A stretch of DNA of 43,175 nt from Bradyrhizobium acaciae (GCF_020889785.1 NZ_JACMYK010000057.1:1-43175), one strand, 5' to 3'. Counted from the stretch's first letter, positions 15,907 through 24,408 are shown. Notes: generated by a model from the sequence alone, not told the origin. Numbers and translations are program-made.

Positions 15907-15971
15907 GGGCGGGTTAGCCGACCACGTCCGCCGTGGCTCAACGAGCGAATCCGGAAGGCGTAACCCACCCT
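15907..15971. repeat. Intergenic repeat with GGGTTA / TAACCC ends
   Basis: GGGTTA near 15911 and TAACCC at 15961-15966 are complementary ends of an element that also contains GTCCGCCGTGGC and CGAATCCGG. It sits between two convergent genes and reaches the SDR stop. Elements ending GGCGTAACCCACC are recalled as common in Bradyrhizobium. Confidence 0.5.
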
Positions 15972-16797
15972 ACAAATCCGATAACCCCGTAAGCTTCAAA
16001 CTCAACGCCTTGAGCCGCCTGCGCGCCTCGGCATCATAGGCCTGCGCATGGGCGCGGGCCTCGCGCTTGCCGTCAAAGAACAGCCCGCTCCTGTCAGCGA
16101 CATCATCGTCCTGGACCAGACGCAGAATGGCATCGCCGCCCTGCTCGACGGTCGAGATCGGCGTCGCGCCACTGGCACGCACCATCGTGGTGTTCATGTA
16201 GGTCGCCGGGTGCAGCGAGTTGACGGTCACGCCGGAGCCTTGCAGCTCCTCGGCCAAGTCTATCGTAAACATGATTTGCGACAGCTTGCTCTGCGCATAG
16301 GCGCGCGCGCCGCTGTAGTTCTTGGTGATCATCACGTCGCCGAAATCGATCGGGTGCTGGCCGAGCGAAGCGACATTGACGATGCGCGCCGGCGTACTGG
16401 CCTTCAGCCGCGGCAGCAACAGATGCACGAGCAGGAAGCCGGCGAGATAATTCACCGCGAAGCGCAGCTCATGGCCGTCCTTGCTGGTCTGCCGCGCCGG
16501 CCCCTCGTTCTGCGAACCGATGCCGGCGTTGCAGACAAGCACATCGAGGCGCTCCTGGTCGTCGAGCACGAGCTGGGCGAACTCGCGGACGTCGGCGAGC
16601 GAGGACAGGTCGGCCTGGTAGAACATCGGCTCGCGGCCGGAGACCCGCTTGATCTCGTCGGCGAGGACCTGCGCCCGCTTGGTGTCGCGGCCGTGGATCA
16701 GGACGCGGGCGCCGGCAGCCGCCAGCTTCATCGCCACGTAGCGACCGACGCCGTCGGTGGAACCGGTGATCAGCACCGTCTTGCCTGCCATGTTCAT
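15970..16797 (-). CDS. SDR-family oxidoreductase, retinol-dehydrogenase-like
   Basis: A 275-residue short-chain dehydrogenase with TGSTDGVGR (11-19) for NAD(P), CNAG near 89-92, Ser144 (NVASLGQHP) and Tyr167-x3-Lys171 (YAQSK). The HGRDTKRAQ segment after the second strand, with Arg, suggests NADP(H). The DFGDVMITKNYSG insertion is characteristic of the retinol-dehydrogenase/WW-domain-oxidoreductase-like group. The ATG at 16797 (MNMAGK) has AAAGG about 10 bases upstream; a longer frame adds only poorly conserved residues. It stands alone and its substrate is unknown. Confidence 0.9.
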   Translation of the reverse strand: MNMAGKTVLITGSTDGVGRYVAMKLAAAGARVLIHGRDTKRAQVLADEIKRVSGREPMFYQADLSSLADVREFAQLVLDDQERLDVLVCNAGIGSQNEGPARQTSKDGHELRFAVNYLAGFLLVHLLLPRLKASTPARIVNVASLGQHPIDFGDVMITKNYSGARAYAQSKLSQIMFTIDLAEELQGSGVTVNSLHPATYMNTTMVRASGATPISTVEQGGDAILRLVQDDDVADRSGLFFDGKREARAHAQAYDAEARRRLKALSLKLTGLSDL

Positions 16798-17055
16798 CGA
16801 AATTGCCTTTCGATCGTTCGCCCAGCGCTGCCAGCAAAGATAAATGCCCGCTGCGGACTTTGCCATGGCATGCCGCGGCGCCATCAGCCCCAAAACGGCG
16901 CCGAAATGGCCCGCCCGCGACGCTCCGCCATGACCTTCGGGCGTACAATCTGTCGCGCGGCCTGCGGTCGCGCGGCGCCGCGCCGCGCGCCAACGCAAAT
17001 GCCTTCTGATATCGTCGCGACGAACGACACGGCGGGGATCGGCAAAAGGACCGGA

Positions 17056-17409
17056 ATGTCCTCGACCATTCCAGACGGGTACTCGCGGAAGGCTCCCTCG
17101 CTGGAGCCGTTCGGCATGCTCCTGCCATTCGCGGTGCTGACCGCGCTGCCGATCATCCTGACCGTTCGCCTGGTTGAGCCCGCACTCGTGCTGCCCGCGC
17201 TCAGCCTGGTGTTATTCGCAGAGGCAGCCATTGCCGCGCTTGCGGCGCGCATGATCCACATGCGTGCAAGCGTGGCGAACCTGACGCTGTGGGATTTTGC
17301 CGGAGCCTTCACCTTCATGGGATGTGCGGCGGCGATCCTCGGCGAGCCGGACCAGGCGGCGCTGTTCTTCGAGGAAGAAGCAACACTGCGTCCGGCGTCA
17401 CGACCGTAA
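17056..17409 (+). CDS. Small membrane protein of unknown function
   Basis: I do not recognise this 117-residue protein. After about 20 polar residues it has two hydrophobic stretches likely to span the membrane (MLLPFAVLTALPIILTVRL and LVLPALSLVLFAEAAIAALA), then a third, weaker one (FAGAFTFMGCAAAIL) and an acidic end (GEPDQAALFFEEE). The start at 17056 has AAAAGGA 5 bases upstream; the ATG at 16999 in the same frame lacks a ribosome site. Codon use is normal for the window. It precedes the TerC gene by 175 bases on the same strand. Confidence 0.65.
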   Translation: MSSTIPDGYSRKAPSLEPFGMLLPFAVLTALPIILTVRLVEPALVLPALSLVLFAEAAIAALAARMIHMRASVANLTLWDFAGAFTFMGCAAAILGEPDQAALFFEEEATLRPASRP

Positions 17410-17488
17410 TCCCAGGCCGGGCCCCTCTGGCAGCCATAAGCTGCGATGTCGGACTGGAACTCAGTTGGAGTGGCCCTGCCTCGACCCG

Positions 17489-17536
17489 CGACGTGACAAC
17501 GTCGTGACGGATTTGCCGTCGGCATGACGGCAAATC
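17489..17536 (+). promoter_or_regulatory. Two tandem hairpins in the TerC leader
   Basis: CGACGT-GACA-ACGTCG (17489-17504) is followed 5 bases later by an 11-base-pair stem with a 5-base loop (17510-17520 paired with 17526-17536, arm GATTTGCCGTC). They end 48 bases before the TerC ATG. No T-run follows, so they are not ordinary terminators. A cis-regulatory RNA role is possible because many TerC-family genes are metal- or pH-controlled through their leader, but the sequence does not match the Mn2+ riboswitch core as I know it. Confidence 0.4.
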
Positions 17537-17584
17537 CTGCTTCGTCGAACGGTCCACTCCCCGACCTCAAGGGGAACATGATCC

Positions 17585-18205
17585 ATGTCCGAACTGCTAT
17601 CACTCGACGCCCTCAGCGCCTTGCTGCAAGTCGTCGTCATCGACCTCGTGCTGGCCGGCGACAACGCGGTCGTGATCGGCCTTGCCGCGGCAGGCCTGCC
17701 GGCGCAGCAGCGCGGCAAGGCGATCCTGATCGGGATCGGTGCCGCGACGCTGCTGCGCATCCTGTTCGCGCTGCTCACCACGCAACTGATGCAGATCGTC
17801 GGCCTGCTGCTGGCCGGCGGCATCCTGCTGCTGTGGGTGTGCTGGAAGATGTGGCGCGAGCTGCGCGTCTCCGCGCACGAGACCACGGCCGTGGATGGCA
17901 CCGGCGGCGCGGAGGTGCCGCGCAAGACGCTCTGGCAGGCCACGACGCAGATCATCGTTGCCGACGTCTCGATGTCGCTCGACAATGTGCTGGCGGTCGC
18001 AGGCGCGGCGCGCGAGCAGCCGATCGTGCTGGTGTTCGGGCTGGCGCTCTCGATCGCGATGATGGGCGCGGCCGCCACCTTCATCGCGCGGCTGTTACAG
18101 AACCACCGCTGGATCGCCTATGTCGGCCTCGCCGTGATCCTCTATGTCGCCGTCGACATGACCATTCGCGGCGCGCATGAGATCGCGAAGGTCGCGCCGG
18201 TCTGA
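17585..18205 (+). CDS. TerC/YjbE-family integral membrane protein, probable metal-ion exporter
   Basis: A 206-residue membrane protein built of two related halves, each with the family's acidic intramembrane motif: IDLVLAGDNAVVIGLA (Asp20, Asp26) and ADVSMSLDNVLAVAG (Asp127, Asp133). About six or seven hydrophobic segments are visible, with a hydrophilic loop at 92-118. TerC-family proteins such as YkoY, YceF and Alx are linked to Mn2+ export, including metal loading of exported enzymes. Substrate and direction here are inferred. The ATG is preceded by AAGGGGA. The leader contains two strong hairpins. Confidence 0.92.
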   Translation: MSELLSLDALSALLQVVVIDLVLAGDNAVVIGLAAAGLPAQQRGKAILIGIGAATLLRILFALLTTQLMQIVGLLLAGGILLLWVCWKMWRELRVSAHETTAVDGTGGAEVPRKTLWQATTQIIVADVSMSLDNVLAVAGAAREQPIVLVFGLALSIAMMGAAATFIARLLQNHRWIAYVGLAVILYVAVDMTIRGAHEIAKVAPV

Positions 18206-18224
18206 CGCCGGCCAACCATTCGGC

Positions 18225-18371
18225 GTCATTGCGAGCCAACGGGTCGCGCGAACGCGCGCCCGATGACAGGCTCCGCGAAGCAATCCATCCCGCCACAAGG
18301 GGAGACATGGATTGCTTCGTCGCTTCAGCGCAAAATTGCTACGCAATTTTGTCGCGAGCTCCTCGCAATGG
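18225..18371. repeat. Intergenic repeat, GCAATCCAT / ATGGATTGC family, copy 1
   Basis: It begins GTCATTGCGAG and ends CTCGCAATG. Near the centre GAAGCAATCCAT pairs with ATGGATTGCTTC. The inner hairpin CAAAATTGC-TAC-GCAATTTTG (18331-18351) is perfect. Bases 18302-18340 are identical to 24451-24489 in copy 2. It lies between the convergent TerC and RraA-like genes. Confidence 0.75.
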
Positions 18372-18373
18372 CG

Positions 18374-18390
18374 GCCTACCGTCGGTAGGC
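18374..18390. terminator. Perfect short hairpin after the RraA-like gene
   Basis: GCCTACC-GTC-GGTAGGC is a 7-base-pair stem with a 3-base loop, just beyond the stop of the leftward RraA-like gene (18397). There is no T-run on either side, so termination is uncertain. Confidence 0.35.
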
Positions 18391-18396
18391 TGTGCC

Positions 18397-19116
18397 TCAG
18401 TGGATTTCCGCCGAACGCTGCAGGGCTTCCTTCAGCTTCTCGAGCGAGAAGTCCTTGGAGCGCGCGATGTCCAGGATCGGGGTCTCGCGGCGGCCGCAGA
18501 GCTCGGCGGCCTCGGGCAGCTTGGCCGCGATCTCGTAGGGGATCACGATCGCGCCGTGGCTGTCGGCGTGGATCAGATCGTCGGAGCGCACCGTCATGCC
18601 GGCGACACGAACCTCGCCGCCGAAGCTTTCGGCGTGCACCCAGGCGTGCGACGGGCCGATCGAGCCCGCCAGCGCCTGGAACCCCGGCGCCCATTGCGGG
18701 ATATCGCGGATCGAGCCGTCGGTGATGACGCCCAGGCAGCCGAGCGCCTTGTGCACGGCGCTCTGCACCTCGCCCCAGAACGCGCCGTAGCCGACGTCGG
18801 GACCGTCGATGTCCTGGATGACAGAGATGCGCGGACCGAAGCCGGTGCCGACATATTCGTAATACTCGATGCGGCGCTTCGACTGCTCCTCGGCCGAGAG
18901 GCCGGATTTCAGCACCGAGCGGATCGCGACCGTGCGCGCATAGCCGACGATCGGCGGCAGGCTCGGGAACGGGCAGACCAACGGCTTCACGGTGTAGCCG
19001 ATCAGACGGCGCTCGGGTGCCACGATCTCCATCGCGTTGCAGATCGTCGGCGTGTCATAACGCGCCAACGCTTCAAGGACGGATGCAGGCAGCGGGGCGG
19101 AGGCGGATGTCGTCAC
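18397..19116 (-). CDS. RraA/HMG-aldolase-family protein
   Basis: A 239-residue RraA-fold protein. The family signature is present: GAFWGEVQSAVHKALGCLG followed by VITDGSIRD, in which the Asp and Arg bind metal and substrate in 4-hydroxy-4-methyl-2-oxoglutarate aldolases. DDLIHADSHGAIVIP is the second conserved block. The N-terminus (LARYDTPTICNAMEI) is typical. Either an aldolase/oxaloacetate decarboxylase role or an uncharacterised role is possible; older names (menaquinone methyltransferase, RNase E inhibitor) do not follow from this sequence. The start is GTG with GGAGAG about 8 bases upstream. It is a single gene flanked by repeats on both sides. Confidence 0.88.
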   Translation of the reverse strand: MTTSASAPLPASVLEALARYDTPTICNAMEIVAPERRLIGYTVKPLVCPFPSLPPIVGYARTVAIRSVLKSGLSAEEQSKRRIEYYEYVGTGFGPRISVIQDIDGPDVGYGAFWGEVQSAVHKALGCLGVITDGSIRDIPQWAPGFQALAGSIGPSHAWVHAESFGGEVRVAGMTVRSDDLIHADSHGAIVIPYEIAAKLPEAAELCGRRETPILDIARSKDFSLEKLKEALQRSAEIH

Positions 19117-19238
19117 GGCGTTTCTCTCCTGATTTTTGGCGTTCGCGAGGCGTCCCAGCCTATAGCCGAGATCACAGGCGAACCCAACCGAGGCAAGCTC
19201 ATGGCTGATATTTGCGGGAATGAAGCAACTGCATGACC

Positions 19239-19343
19239 GTCACCCTGAGGAGCGCGCCCTTGCGCGCGTCTCGAAGGGTCGACGGGCAACGGTCGGGCCG
19301 TGCATCCTTCGAGACGCGGCTTCGCCGCTCCTCGGGATGACGG
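19239..19343. repeat. Intergenic repeat, CCTGAGGAG / CTCGGGATGAC family, copy 1
   Basis: It starts GTCACCCTGAGGAGC and ends GCTCCTCGGGATGAC. Inside are GCGCGCCCTTGCGCGC and GTCTCGAAGG / CCTTCGAGAC arms. It has the same organisation as 23884-23987, and lies between pssA and the RraA-like gene. Confidence 0.7.
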
Positions 19344-19356
19344 ATGACACAGGGCC

Positions 19357-20235
19357 TCAGTGCAGATGCGCTGGACGATCGTCGTGGTCCGCGTCCGTAA
19401 CCGGCGCTGTGTAGGGAGCCGCAGCGGCCGGCGGCGGCGCGCTTGTGTCCTGCGTCTTCGCGGCGAGACTGCGTTCCTCGTCGCGATAGGACTTCCAGCC
19501 CCACGGCAGGCTGATCAGATACAGCACCGAGCCCGCCGACAGGATGTGCCAGGGATAGCCGATCAGCAGCGCGACGAAGAACACCACCGAGACGAACACC
19601 GGCAGCACCATCTCCGGCGGCACGCGCATCTTCACGGTCTTGCCGGAGAACACCGGCAGCCGCGACACCATCAGGAAGGCGATCAGCAGCGTGTAGAACG
19701 CCGTCAAGGTCGCCGGCGGCGCCGGCACGCCGAGGAAGGCGAGATAGATCGGCAGCAGCACGGTGATCGCGCCGGCCGGCGCCGGGACGCCGGTGAAATA
19801 ATTGGCGGCGAAGGCCGGCTTGTTCGGGTCGTCGATCGAGGCGTTGAAGCGCGCCAGGCGCAGGCCGCCGGAGATCGCGAACACCATCGCGGCGATCCAG
19901 CCGCCATTGTTCAACTCATGCAGCTGCCAGAAATACAGGATCAGGCCCGGCGCGACGCCGAAATTGACGAAGTCGGCGAGGCTGTCGAGCTCGGCGCCGA
20001 ATTTCGACTGGCCCTTGATCATGCGGGCGACGCGGCCGTCGATGCCGTCGAGGATCGCGGCGAACACGATGGCGGCGACCGCAAGCTCCATCCGCCCTTC
20101 CGTCGACAGCCGGATCGCGGTGAGGCCGGCGCAGATCGCCAGCAGCGTGATCATGTTCGGCACGAGCATCCGCACCGGGATCGGGCGGAACCGGCGGCGG
20201 CGAAACTCGGGGGAATTGGGATCGGATGGCATCAT
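19357..20235 (-). CDS. pssA: CDP-diacylglycerol-serine O-phosphatidyltransferase
   Basis: A 292-residue integral membrane enzyme that joins CDP-diacylglycerol and serine to phosphatidylserine, the precursor of phosphatidylethanolamine. The CDP-alcohol phosphotransferase signature is complete: Asp66-Gly-x2-Ala-Arg, Gly80, Asp84 and Asp88 (DGRVAR...FGAELDSLAD). About eight hydrophobic segments follow, then an Ala/Pro-rich polar tail. ATG at 20235 or 20232 could serve; the TTG at 20253 is less likely. It follows psd on the same strand after 63 bases, so the two steps to phosphatidylethanolamine are encoded together. Confidence 0.95.
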   Translation of the reverse strand: MMPSDPNSPEFRRRRFRPIPVRMLVPNMITLLAICAGLTAIRLSTEGRMELAVAAIVFAAILDGIDGRVARMIKGQSKFGAELDSLADFVNFGVAPGLILYFWQLHELNNGGWIAAMVFAISGGLRLARFNASIDDPNKPAFAANYFTGVPAPAGAITVLLPIYLAFLGVPAPPATLTAFYTLLIAFLMVSRLPVFSGKTVKMRVPPEMVLPVFVSVVFFVALLIGYPWHILSAGSVLYLISLPWGWKSYRDEERSLAAKTQDTSAPPPAAAAPYTAPVTDADHDDRPAHLH

Positions 20236-20298
20236 GACTTGAGAATATAGCAAGCATGGCCCTGCTTCGCCATTGCGGCGGGAACCGGCGAAACAGCG

Positions 20299-20997
20299 TT
20301 AATCAGCCCGGTAGGTCCGGCCGGGATCGGCGCCGCGGAAATCCGCCAGGATCGTTTCGCCGGCGACCGCGGTCTGGCCCTCGGAGACCAGCGCCTTGGT
20401 GCCCTCGGGCAGGTAGACGTCGAGCCGCGAGCCGAAACGGATCAGGCCGAAGCGCTCGCCGGCGCCGATCGACTGCCCTTCCTTGACGAAGCAGACGATG
20501 CGGCGCGCCACGAGGCCCGCGATCTGGACCACGCCGATGCGCCCGTTCGAGCTCGAGATCACCAGCGAATTACGCTCATTGTCCTCGCTCGCCTTGTCGA
20601 GCTCGGCGTTGATGAAGGCGCCGGGGCGATAGGCGATGCGGTCGATGCGGCCGGCCACCGGGCTGCGATTCACGTGGCAGTTGAACACGCTCATGAACAC
20701 CGAAACCCGCGGCAGGGGCTTGTCGCCGAGGCCGAGTTCGGCCGGCGGCAGCGCCTGCACGACCATAGAGACGCGACCATCGGCCGGCGACACCACGATG
20801 CCGTCACGCAGCGGCGTCACCCGCACCGGATCGCGGAAGAACAGCGCGCACCAGACCGTGAGCAGCGTCCCGATCCAGCCCAGCGGGGTCCAGATCCAGA
20901 ACAGGATCAGGCTCGCCAGAGCGAAGCCGCCGATGAAGGGATAGCCCTCGGGGTGGATCGGCGGGATCTGCGCGCGGATGGAATTGGCGATCGACAT
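20299..20997 (-). CDS. psd: Phosphatidylserine decarboxylase proenzyme (short type)
   Basis: A 232-residue proenzyme of the small archaeal/alphaproteobacterial class. A membrane-anchoring hydrophobic region (22-52) is followed by the core: VVSPADGRVS (68-77), FMSVFNCHVNRSPVAG (101-116), AYRPGAFINAELDKASEDNERN, and the self-cleavage site RFGSRLDVYLP. There Ser190 becomes the pyruvoyl group; the motif is FGS rather than the LGST of enterobacteria. It makes phosphatidylethanolamine from the product of the pssA gene that follows. An Atm1-like exporter gene precedes it by 53 bases on the same strand. Confidence 0.95.
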   Translation of the reverse strand: MSIANSIRAQIPPIHPEGYPFIGGFALASLILFWIWTPLGWIGTLLTVWCALFFRDPVRVTPLRDGIVVSPADGRVSMVVQALPPAELGLGDKPLPRVSVFMSVFNCHVNRSPVAGRIDRIAYRPGAFINAELDKASEDNERNSLVISSSNGRIGVVQIAGLVARRIVCFVKEGQSIGAGERFGLIRFGSRLDVYLPEGTKALVSEGQTAVAGETILADFRGADPGRTYRAD

Positions 20998-21050
20998 CAG
21001 AACTCGCTTGCGTTTCCCCGCCCCGTTTGGCGGGAGAGGCCCTAAATCGA

Positions 21051-23039
21051 CTATTCCGCGGCGGTCGGCAAGGGTTTCTGACCCGCAACCGGGGGAGAAT
21101 CCTCCGAGGATTCAGTGACTGCGGGCGGCAGACGATTCGGTGTCGCGCCGTCGTCATCGACCTGGGCGAGGCGTTCGCGGGCCTCCTCGGCCTCGCGCTG
21201 CCGGTTCCACATGCTGGCGTAGAGGCCGTCGGCGGCCAAGAGCCGGGCGTGGGTGCCGCGCTCGGCGATCCGACCCTGGTCCAGCACGATGATCTCGTCG
21301 GCGCCGACGATGGTCGAGAGCCGGTGCGCGATGACGAGCGAGGTGCGGTTGCGCGACACCCGTTCCAGCGCGCCCTGGATCTCGTGCTCGGTGTGGCTGT
21401 CGAGCGCAGAGGTCGCCTCGTCCAGCACCAGGATCGGCGGCGCCTTCAGCACCGTGCGCGCGATCGCGACGCGCTGCTTCTCGCCGCCGGAGAGCTTCAA
21501 GCCGCGCTCGCCGACCTGGGTCTCGTAGCCCTGCGGCGACATCCGGATGAAGCCGTCGATCTGCGCCAGCCGCGCCGCCTCCTCGACCTCGTCGTCGCCG
21601 GCATCCCAGCGGCCATAGCGGATGTTGTAACGGATGGTGTCGTTGAACAGCACGGTGTCCTGCGGCACCATGCCGATCGCCGACCGCAGCGAGGCCTGCG
21701 TCACGGTCTTGATGTCCTGGCCGTCGATCAGGATGCGGCCGCTCGAGACGTCGTAGAGGCGGAACAGCAGCCGCGAGATCGTCGACTTGCCGGCGCCGGA
21801 GGGGCCGACGATCGCGACCGTCTTGCCGGCCGGCACCTCAAAACTCAGGCCTTTGAGGATCGGCCGGTCACCCTCATAGGCAAAGCGGACGTCCTCGAAG
21901 CGCACGCTGCCGGTGGACACCACGAGCGGCTTGGCGCCCGGCACATCCTTCACCTCCGGATCGCGCGCCAGCACGTCGAACATCTTCTCGATGTCGATGA
22001 TCGCCTGCTTGATCTCGCGATAGACCATGCCCATGAAATTCAGCGGCTGGTAGAGCTGGATCATCATCGAATTGATCAGCACGAAATCGCCGATGGTGTG
22101 GGTGCCGTTGCGGATGCCGAACGCGCACATCAGCATGGTCGCGGTCAGGCCGGCGGTGAAGATGATCGCCTGCCCGGTGTTGAGCACCGCAAGCGAGGTA
22201 TAGGTCTTCACGCTGGCCTGCTCGTAGCGCTCCATCGAGCGGTCGTAGCGCCGCGCCTCGCGCTCCTCGGCGCCGAAATACTTCACCGTCTCGTAGTTGA
22301 GGAGCGAGTCGATCGCTTTGGTGTTCGCCTCGGTGTCGGAATCGTTCATCTTGCGGCGGATCTCGATCCGCCACTCGGTCGCGATGTAGGTGTAGTACAT
22401 GAACACGACGACGGTGATCAGTACCGCCAGCACGTAGCGCCAGTCGAACTGCCACAGCAGCACGCCCGCCAGCAGCGTGACCTCGACGATGGTCGGAATC
22501 AGTTGCAGGATCACCATCCGCACGATGGTCTCGATCCCGGAGCGGCCGCGCTCCAGCACGCGGGTCAGGCCGCCGGTCTTGCGCTCGAGATGGAAGCGCA
22601 GCGACAGCTCGTGCATGTGCACGAAGGTGATGTAGGCGAGCCGCCGCACCGCGTGCATGGCGACGCGGGCGAAGATGCCGTCGCGCCACTGCGTCAGCAC
22701 CGCCATGATGATGCGCACCGCGCCGTAGCTGATCGTCATCAGCACCGGCGAGGCGATCAGCCAGACCACCCAGTTCGAGGTTGCGACCGGCGCCGAGCCG
22801 GTGCCGTTCAGCGCATCGATCGCCCATTTGAAGGTGAACGGCACCGACAGCGTCGCGAGCTTGGCGAACAGCAGCAGCACCACCGACCAGATCACGCGCA
22901 TCTTCAGATCGGCGCGATCGCCCGGCCAGATATAGGGCCAGAGGTGAACGAGGGTGCCGAGCAGCGTCCCCTTCTCGGCGGCCGGGGTCGCGGCCGCGGG
23001 CTCGGCGGCGCCGGTCACAGTCTGTTGCGGCGGCACCAT
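21051..23039 (-). CDS. Atm1/HMT1-type ABC exporter (fused permease-ATPase)
   Basis: A 662-residue half-transporter. The membrane domain (about 45-350) has six helices and the group-specific segment LLNYETVKYFGAEEREA (247-263). The ATPase domain (379-610) has Walker A GPSGAGKST (412-420), Q-loop Gln460, signature LSGGEKQR (516-523), Walker B ILVLDE (536-541) and switch His572. Sequence features place it with mitochondrial Atm1 and the bacterial NaAtm1, which export glutathione conjugates or sulfur/metal adducts; that substrate is family knowledge. The N-terminus (Ala/Pro-rich) and C-terminus are low in complexity. It is probably first of an operon with psd and pssA. Confidence 0.93.
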   Translation of the reverse strand: MVPPQQTVTGAAEPAAATPAAEKGTLLGTLVHLWPYIWPGDRADLKMRVIWSVVLLLFAKLATLSVPFTFKWAIDALNGTGSAPVATSNWVVWLIASPVLMTISYGAVRIIMAVLTQWRDGIFARVAMHAVRRLAYITFVHMHELSLRFHLERKTGGLTRVLERGRSGIETIVRMVILQLIPTIVEVTLLAGVLLWQFDWRYVLAVLITVVVFMYYTYIATEWRIEIRRKMNDSDTEANTKAIDSLLNYETVKYFGAEEREARRYDRSMERYEQASVKTYTSLAVLNTGQAIIFTAGLTATMLMCAFGIRNGTHTIGDFVLINSMMIQLYQPLNFMGMVYREIKQAIIDIEKMFDVLARDPEVKDVPGAKPLVVSTGSVRFEDVRFAYEGDRPILKGLSFEVPAGKTVAIVGPSGAGKSTISRLLFRLYDVSSGRILIDGQDIKTVTQASLRSAIGMVPQDTVLFNDTIRYNIRYGRWDAGDDEVEEAARLAQIDGFIRMSPQGYETQVGERGLKLSGGEKQRVAIARTVLKAPPILVLDEATSALDSHTEHEIQGALERVSRNRTSLVIAHRLSTIVGADEIIVLDQGRIAERGTHARLLAADGLYASMWNRQREAEEARERLAQVDDDGATPNRLPPAVTESSEDSPPVAGQKPLPTAAE

Positions 23040-23252
23040 CAGGAGCCCGCTCTCGCCGTCATGGCGCGCCGGTGCGCTGCCACATCTTGTCCACGATTTG
23101 CCATTGTGCCCGTCATATAGATCGTTTGAACGCGGCGTACAGGCTTATGACGAAAATTGTTCGCGATTCGCGGGAATTTGCGGGATTTTTTGGCTCTCAA
23201 TCCCCATATGCTAGTCTTGACCCTGTTTACGCTGCAGTGCCACAAGGATCGT

Positions 23253-23858
23253 ATGAACCAAATCAAGACTGTCTGTGTTTATTGCGGCTCCGGCCCCGGT
23301 AACAATCCCCGCTTCGTTGACGCTGCCATCGCACTCGGCAAGGCGTTTGCCGACAACAACGTGCGCCTGGTCTATGGCGGCGGCTCGGTCGGCTTGATGG
23401 GCGCGGTCGCCAAATCCACCCTTGATCATGGCGGCTCCGTCACCGGCATCATTCCTGAATTCCTGCGGGCGCGCGAGAATGCGCTGACCTCGGTTCAGGA
23501 GATGATCGTCACTCCCGATATGCATGAGCGCAAACGCCTGATGTTCGAGCGCTCGGATGCGTTCGTCGCGCTGCCCGGCGGCATCGGCACGCTGGAGGAG
23601 CTGGTCGAGCAATTGACCTGGCAGCAGCTCGGCCGTCACTCCAAGCCGATCCTGCTCGCCAACATCGACAATTTCTGGGAGCCGCTGCTCTCGCTGTTGA
23701 GCCACATGCGCGCCACCGAATTCATCCGTCCGACGCTGCCGATCAACGTGCTGATGGCCGACCGCGTCGACGACATCCTGCCGCGGCTGCGTTCGGCGGT
23801 GGCCGGCAAGCCGGCGGCCGCGAAGGAGCTCGCGCCCGAAGTCGCGCGGCGGCTCTGA
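23253..23858 (+). CDS. LOG-family (TIGR00730) nucleoside 5'-monophosphate phosphoribohydrolase
   Basis: A 201-residue Rossmann protein. Signatures are VYGGGSVGLMG (40-50), PDMHERKRLMFERSDAFVALPGG (88-110) and GTLEEL; the PGGxGTxxE motif and the Arg/Glu pair form the active site. LONELY GUY relatives release ribose 5-phosphate from cytokinin nucleotides or from AMP-like nucleotides, so a cytokinin-activating role is possible in a plant-associated bacterium. Many bacterial members act in general nucleotide turnover. The ATG at 23253 has AAGGA 5 bases upstream. The open frame extends to 23157 but that part is not typical of the family. It is divergent from the ABC exporter. Confidence 0.9.
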   Translation: MNQIKTVCVYCGSGPGNNPRFVDAAIALGKAFADNNVRLVYGGGSVGLMGAVAKSTLDHGGSVTGIIPEFLRARENALTSVQEMIVTPDMHERKRLMFERSDAFVALPGGIGTLEELVEQLTWQQLGRHSKPILLANIDNFWEPLLSLLSHMRATEFIRPTLPINVLMADRVDDILPRLRSAVAGKPAAAKELAPEVARRL

Positions 23859-23883
23859 TCGCTCGGGCGCGCTAAGCTATCCC

Positions 23884-23987
23884 GTCATGCTGAGGAGGCC
23901 GCGCAGCGGCCGTCTCGAAGCATGCGCGGCCCGGCTGGTGGCCGTCCATCCTTCGAGGCTCGCAAGAGCTCGCACCTCAGGATGACG
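23884..23987. repeat. Intergenic repeat, CTGAGGAG / CCTCAGGATGAC family, copy 2
   Basis: It starts GTCATGCTGAGGAGGCC and ends CACCTCAGGATGAC. It contains the GCCGCGCAGCGGC hairpin and GTCTCGAAGC / CCTTCGAGGC arms. It lies between the convergent LOG and VOC genes and may separate their transcripts. Confidence 0.7.
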
Positions 23988-24016
23988 GATTGAGATATCC
24001 GTCGGCCTCACCAGCC

Positions 24017-24394
24017 TCACTCGCTCGGAAACGTCACGGCCTCGATGCGATTGCCGTCGGGGTCGAGGACGAAGGCTGCATAATAGCGCACGCGATCGTG
24101 CGGACGCAGCCCGGGCACGCCATCGGATAGGCCACCGGACGCCACTGCGGCAGCATGGAACGCATCGACCTCGGCGGTGGTTTTGGCGCGCAGGCAGATA
24201 TGGCTGCCGCTCTCATGCGGGACCTGCGCCATCGCGGCACGCAGATTGATCCAGAATTCGGGATAGGCCTTGCCGAAGCCGATCGTTGCCGGCCGGGTGA
24301 TGAGACGGGTCAGGCCAAGCGCGGCCAGCGTAGGTTCGTAGAACCGCGCGGCGCGTTCGAGGTCGCGGACACCGACGGAGACGTGGTCGATCAT
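24017..24394 (-). CDS. VOC-family (glyoxalase/dioxygenase fold) protein
   Basis: A 125-residue single-domain vicinal-oxygen-chelate protein. Candidate metal ligands are His4 (MIDHVSVGVRDL), His65 (SGSHICLRA) and Glu118 (DPDGNRIEAV). The pattern is that of small bacterial lactoylglutathione-lyase-like proteins of unproven activity. Family members may be hydrolases, isomerases or antibiotic-binding proteins; nothing nearby narrows this. It is a single gene between two repeats. Confidence 0.88.
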   Translation of the reverse strand: MIDHVSVGVRDLERAARFYEPTLAALGLTRLITRPATIGFGKAYPEFWINLRAAMAQVPHESGSHICLRAKTTAEVDAFHAAAVASGGLSDGVPGLRPHDRVRYYAAFVLDPDGNRIEAVTFPSE

Positions 24395-24408
24395 GTCTAT
24401 CCTCCCTC

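Noticed and set aside
17410..17584. yybP-ykoY Mn2+ riboswitch before the TerC gene
   Set aside because: The conserved internal-loop sequences I know for that riboswitch are not apparent; only unrelated hairpins are seen.
21027..23120. 697-codon plus-strand open frame opposite the ABC exporter
   Set aside because: His/Arg/Asp-rich translation typical of antisense shadows; the minus strand has every ABC motif.
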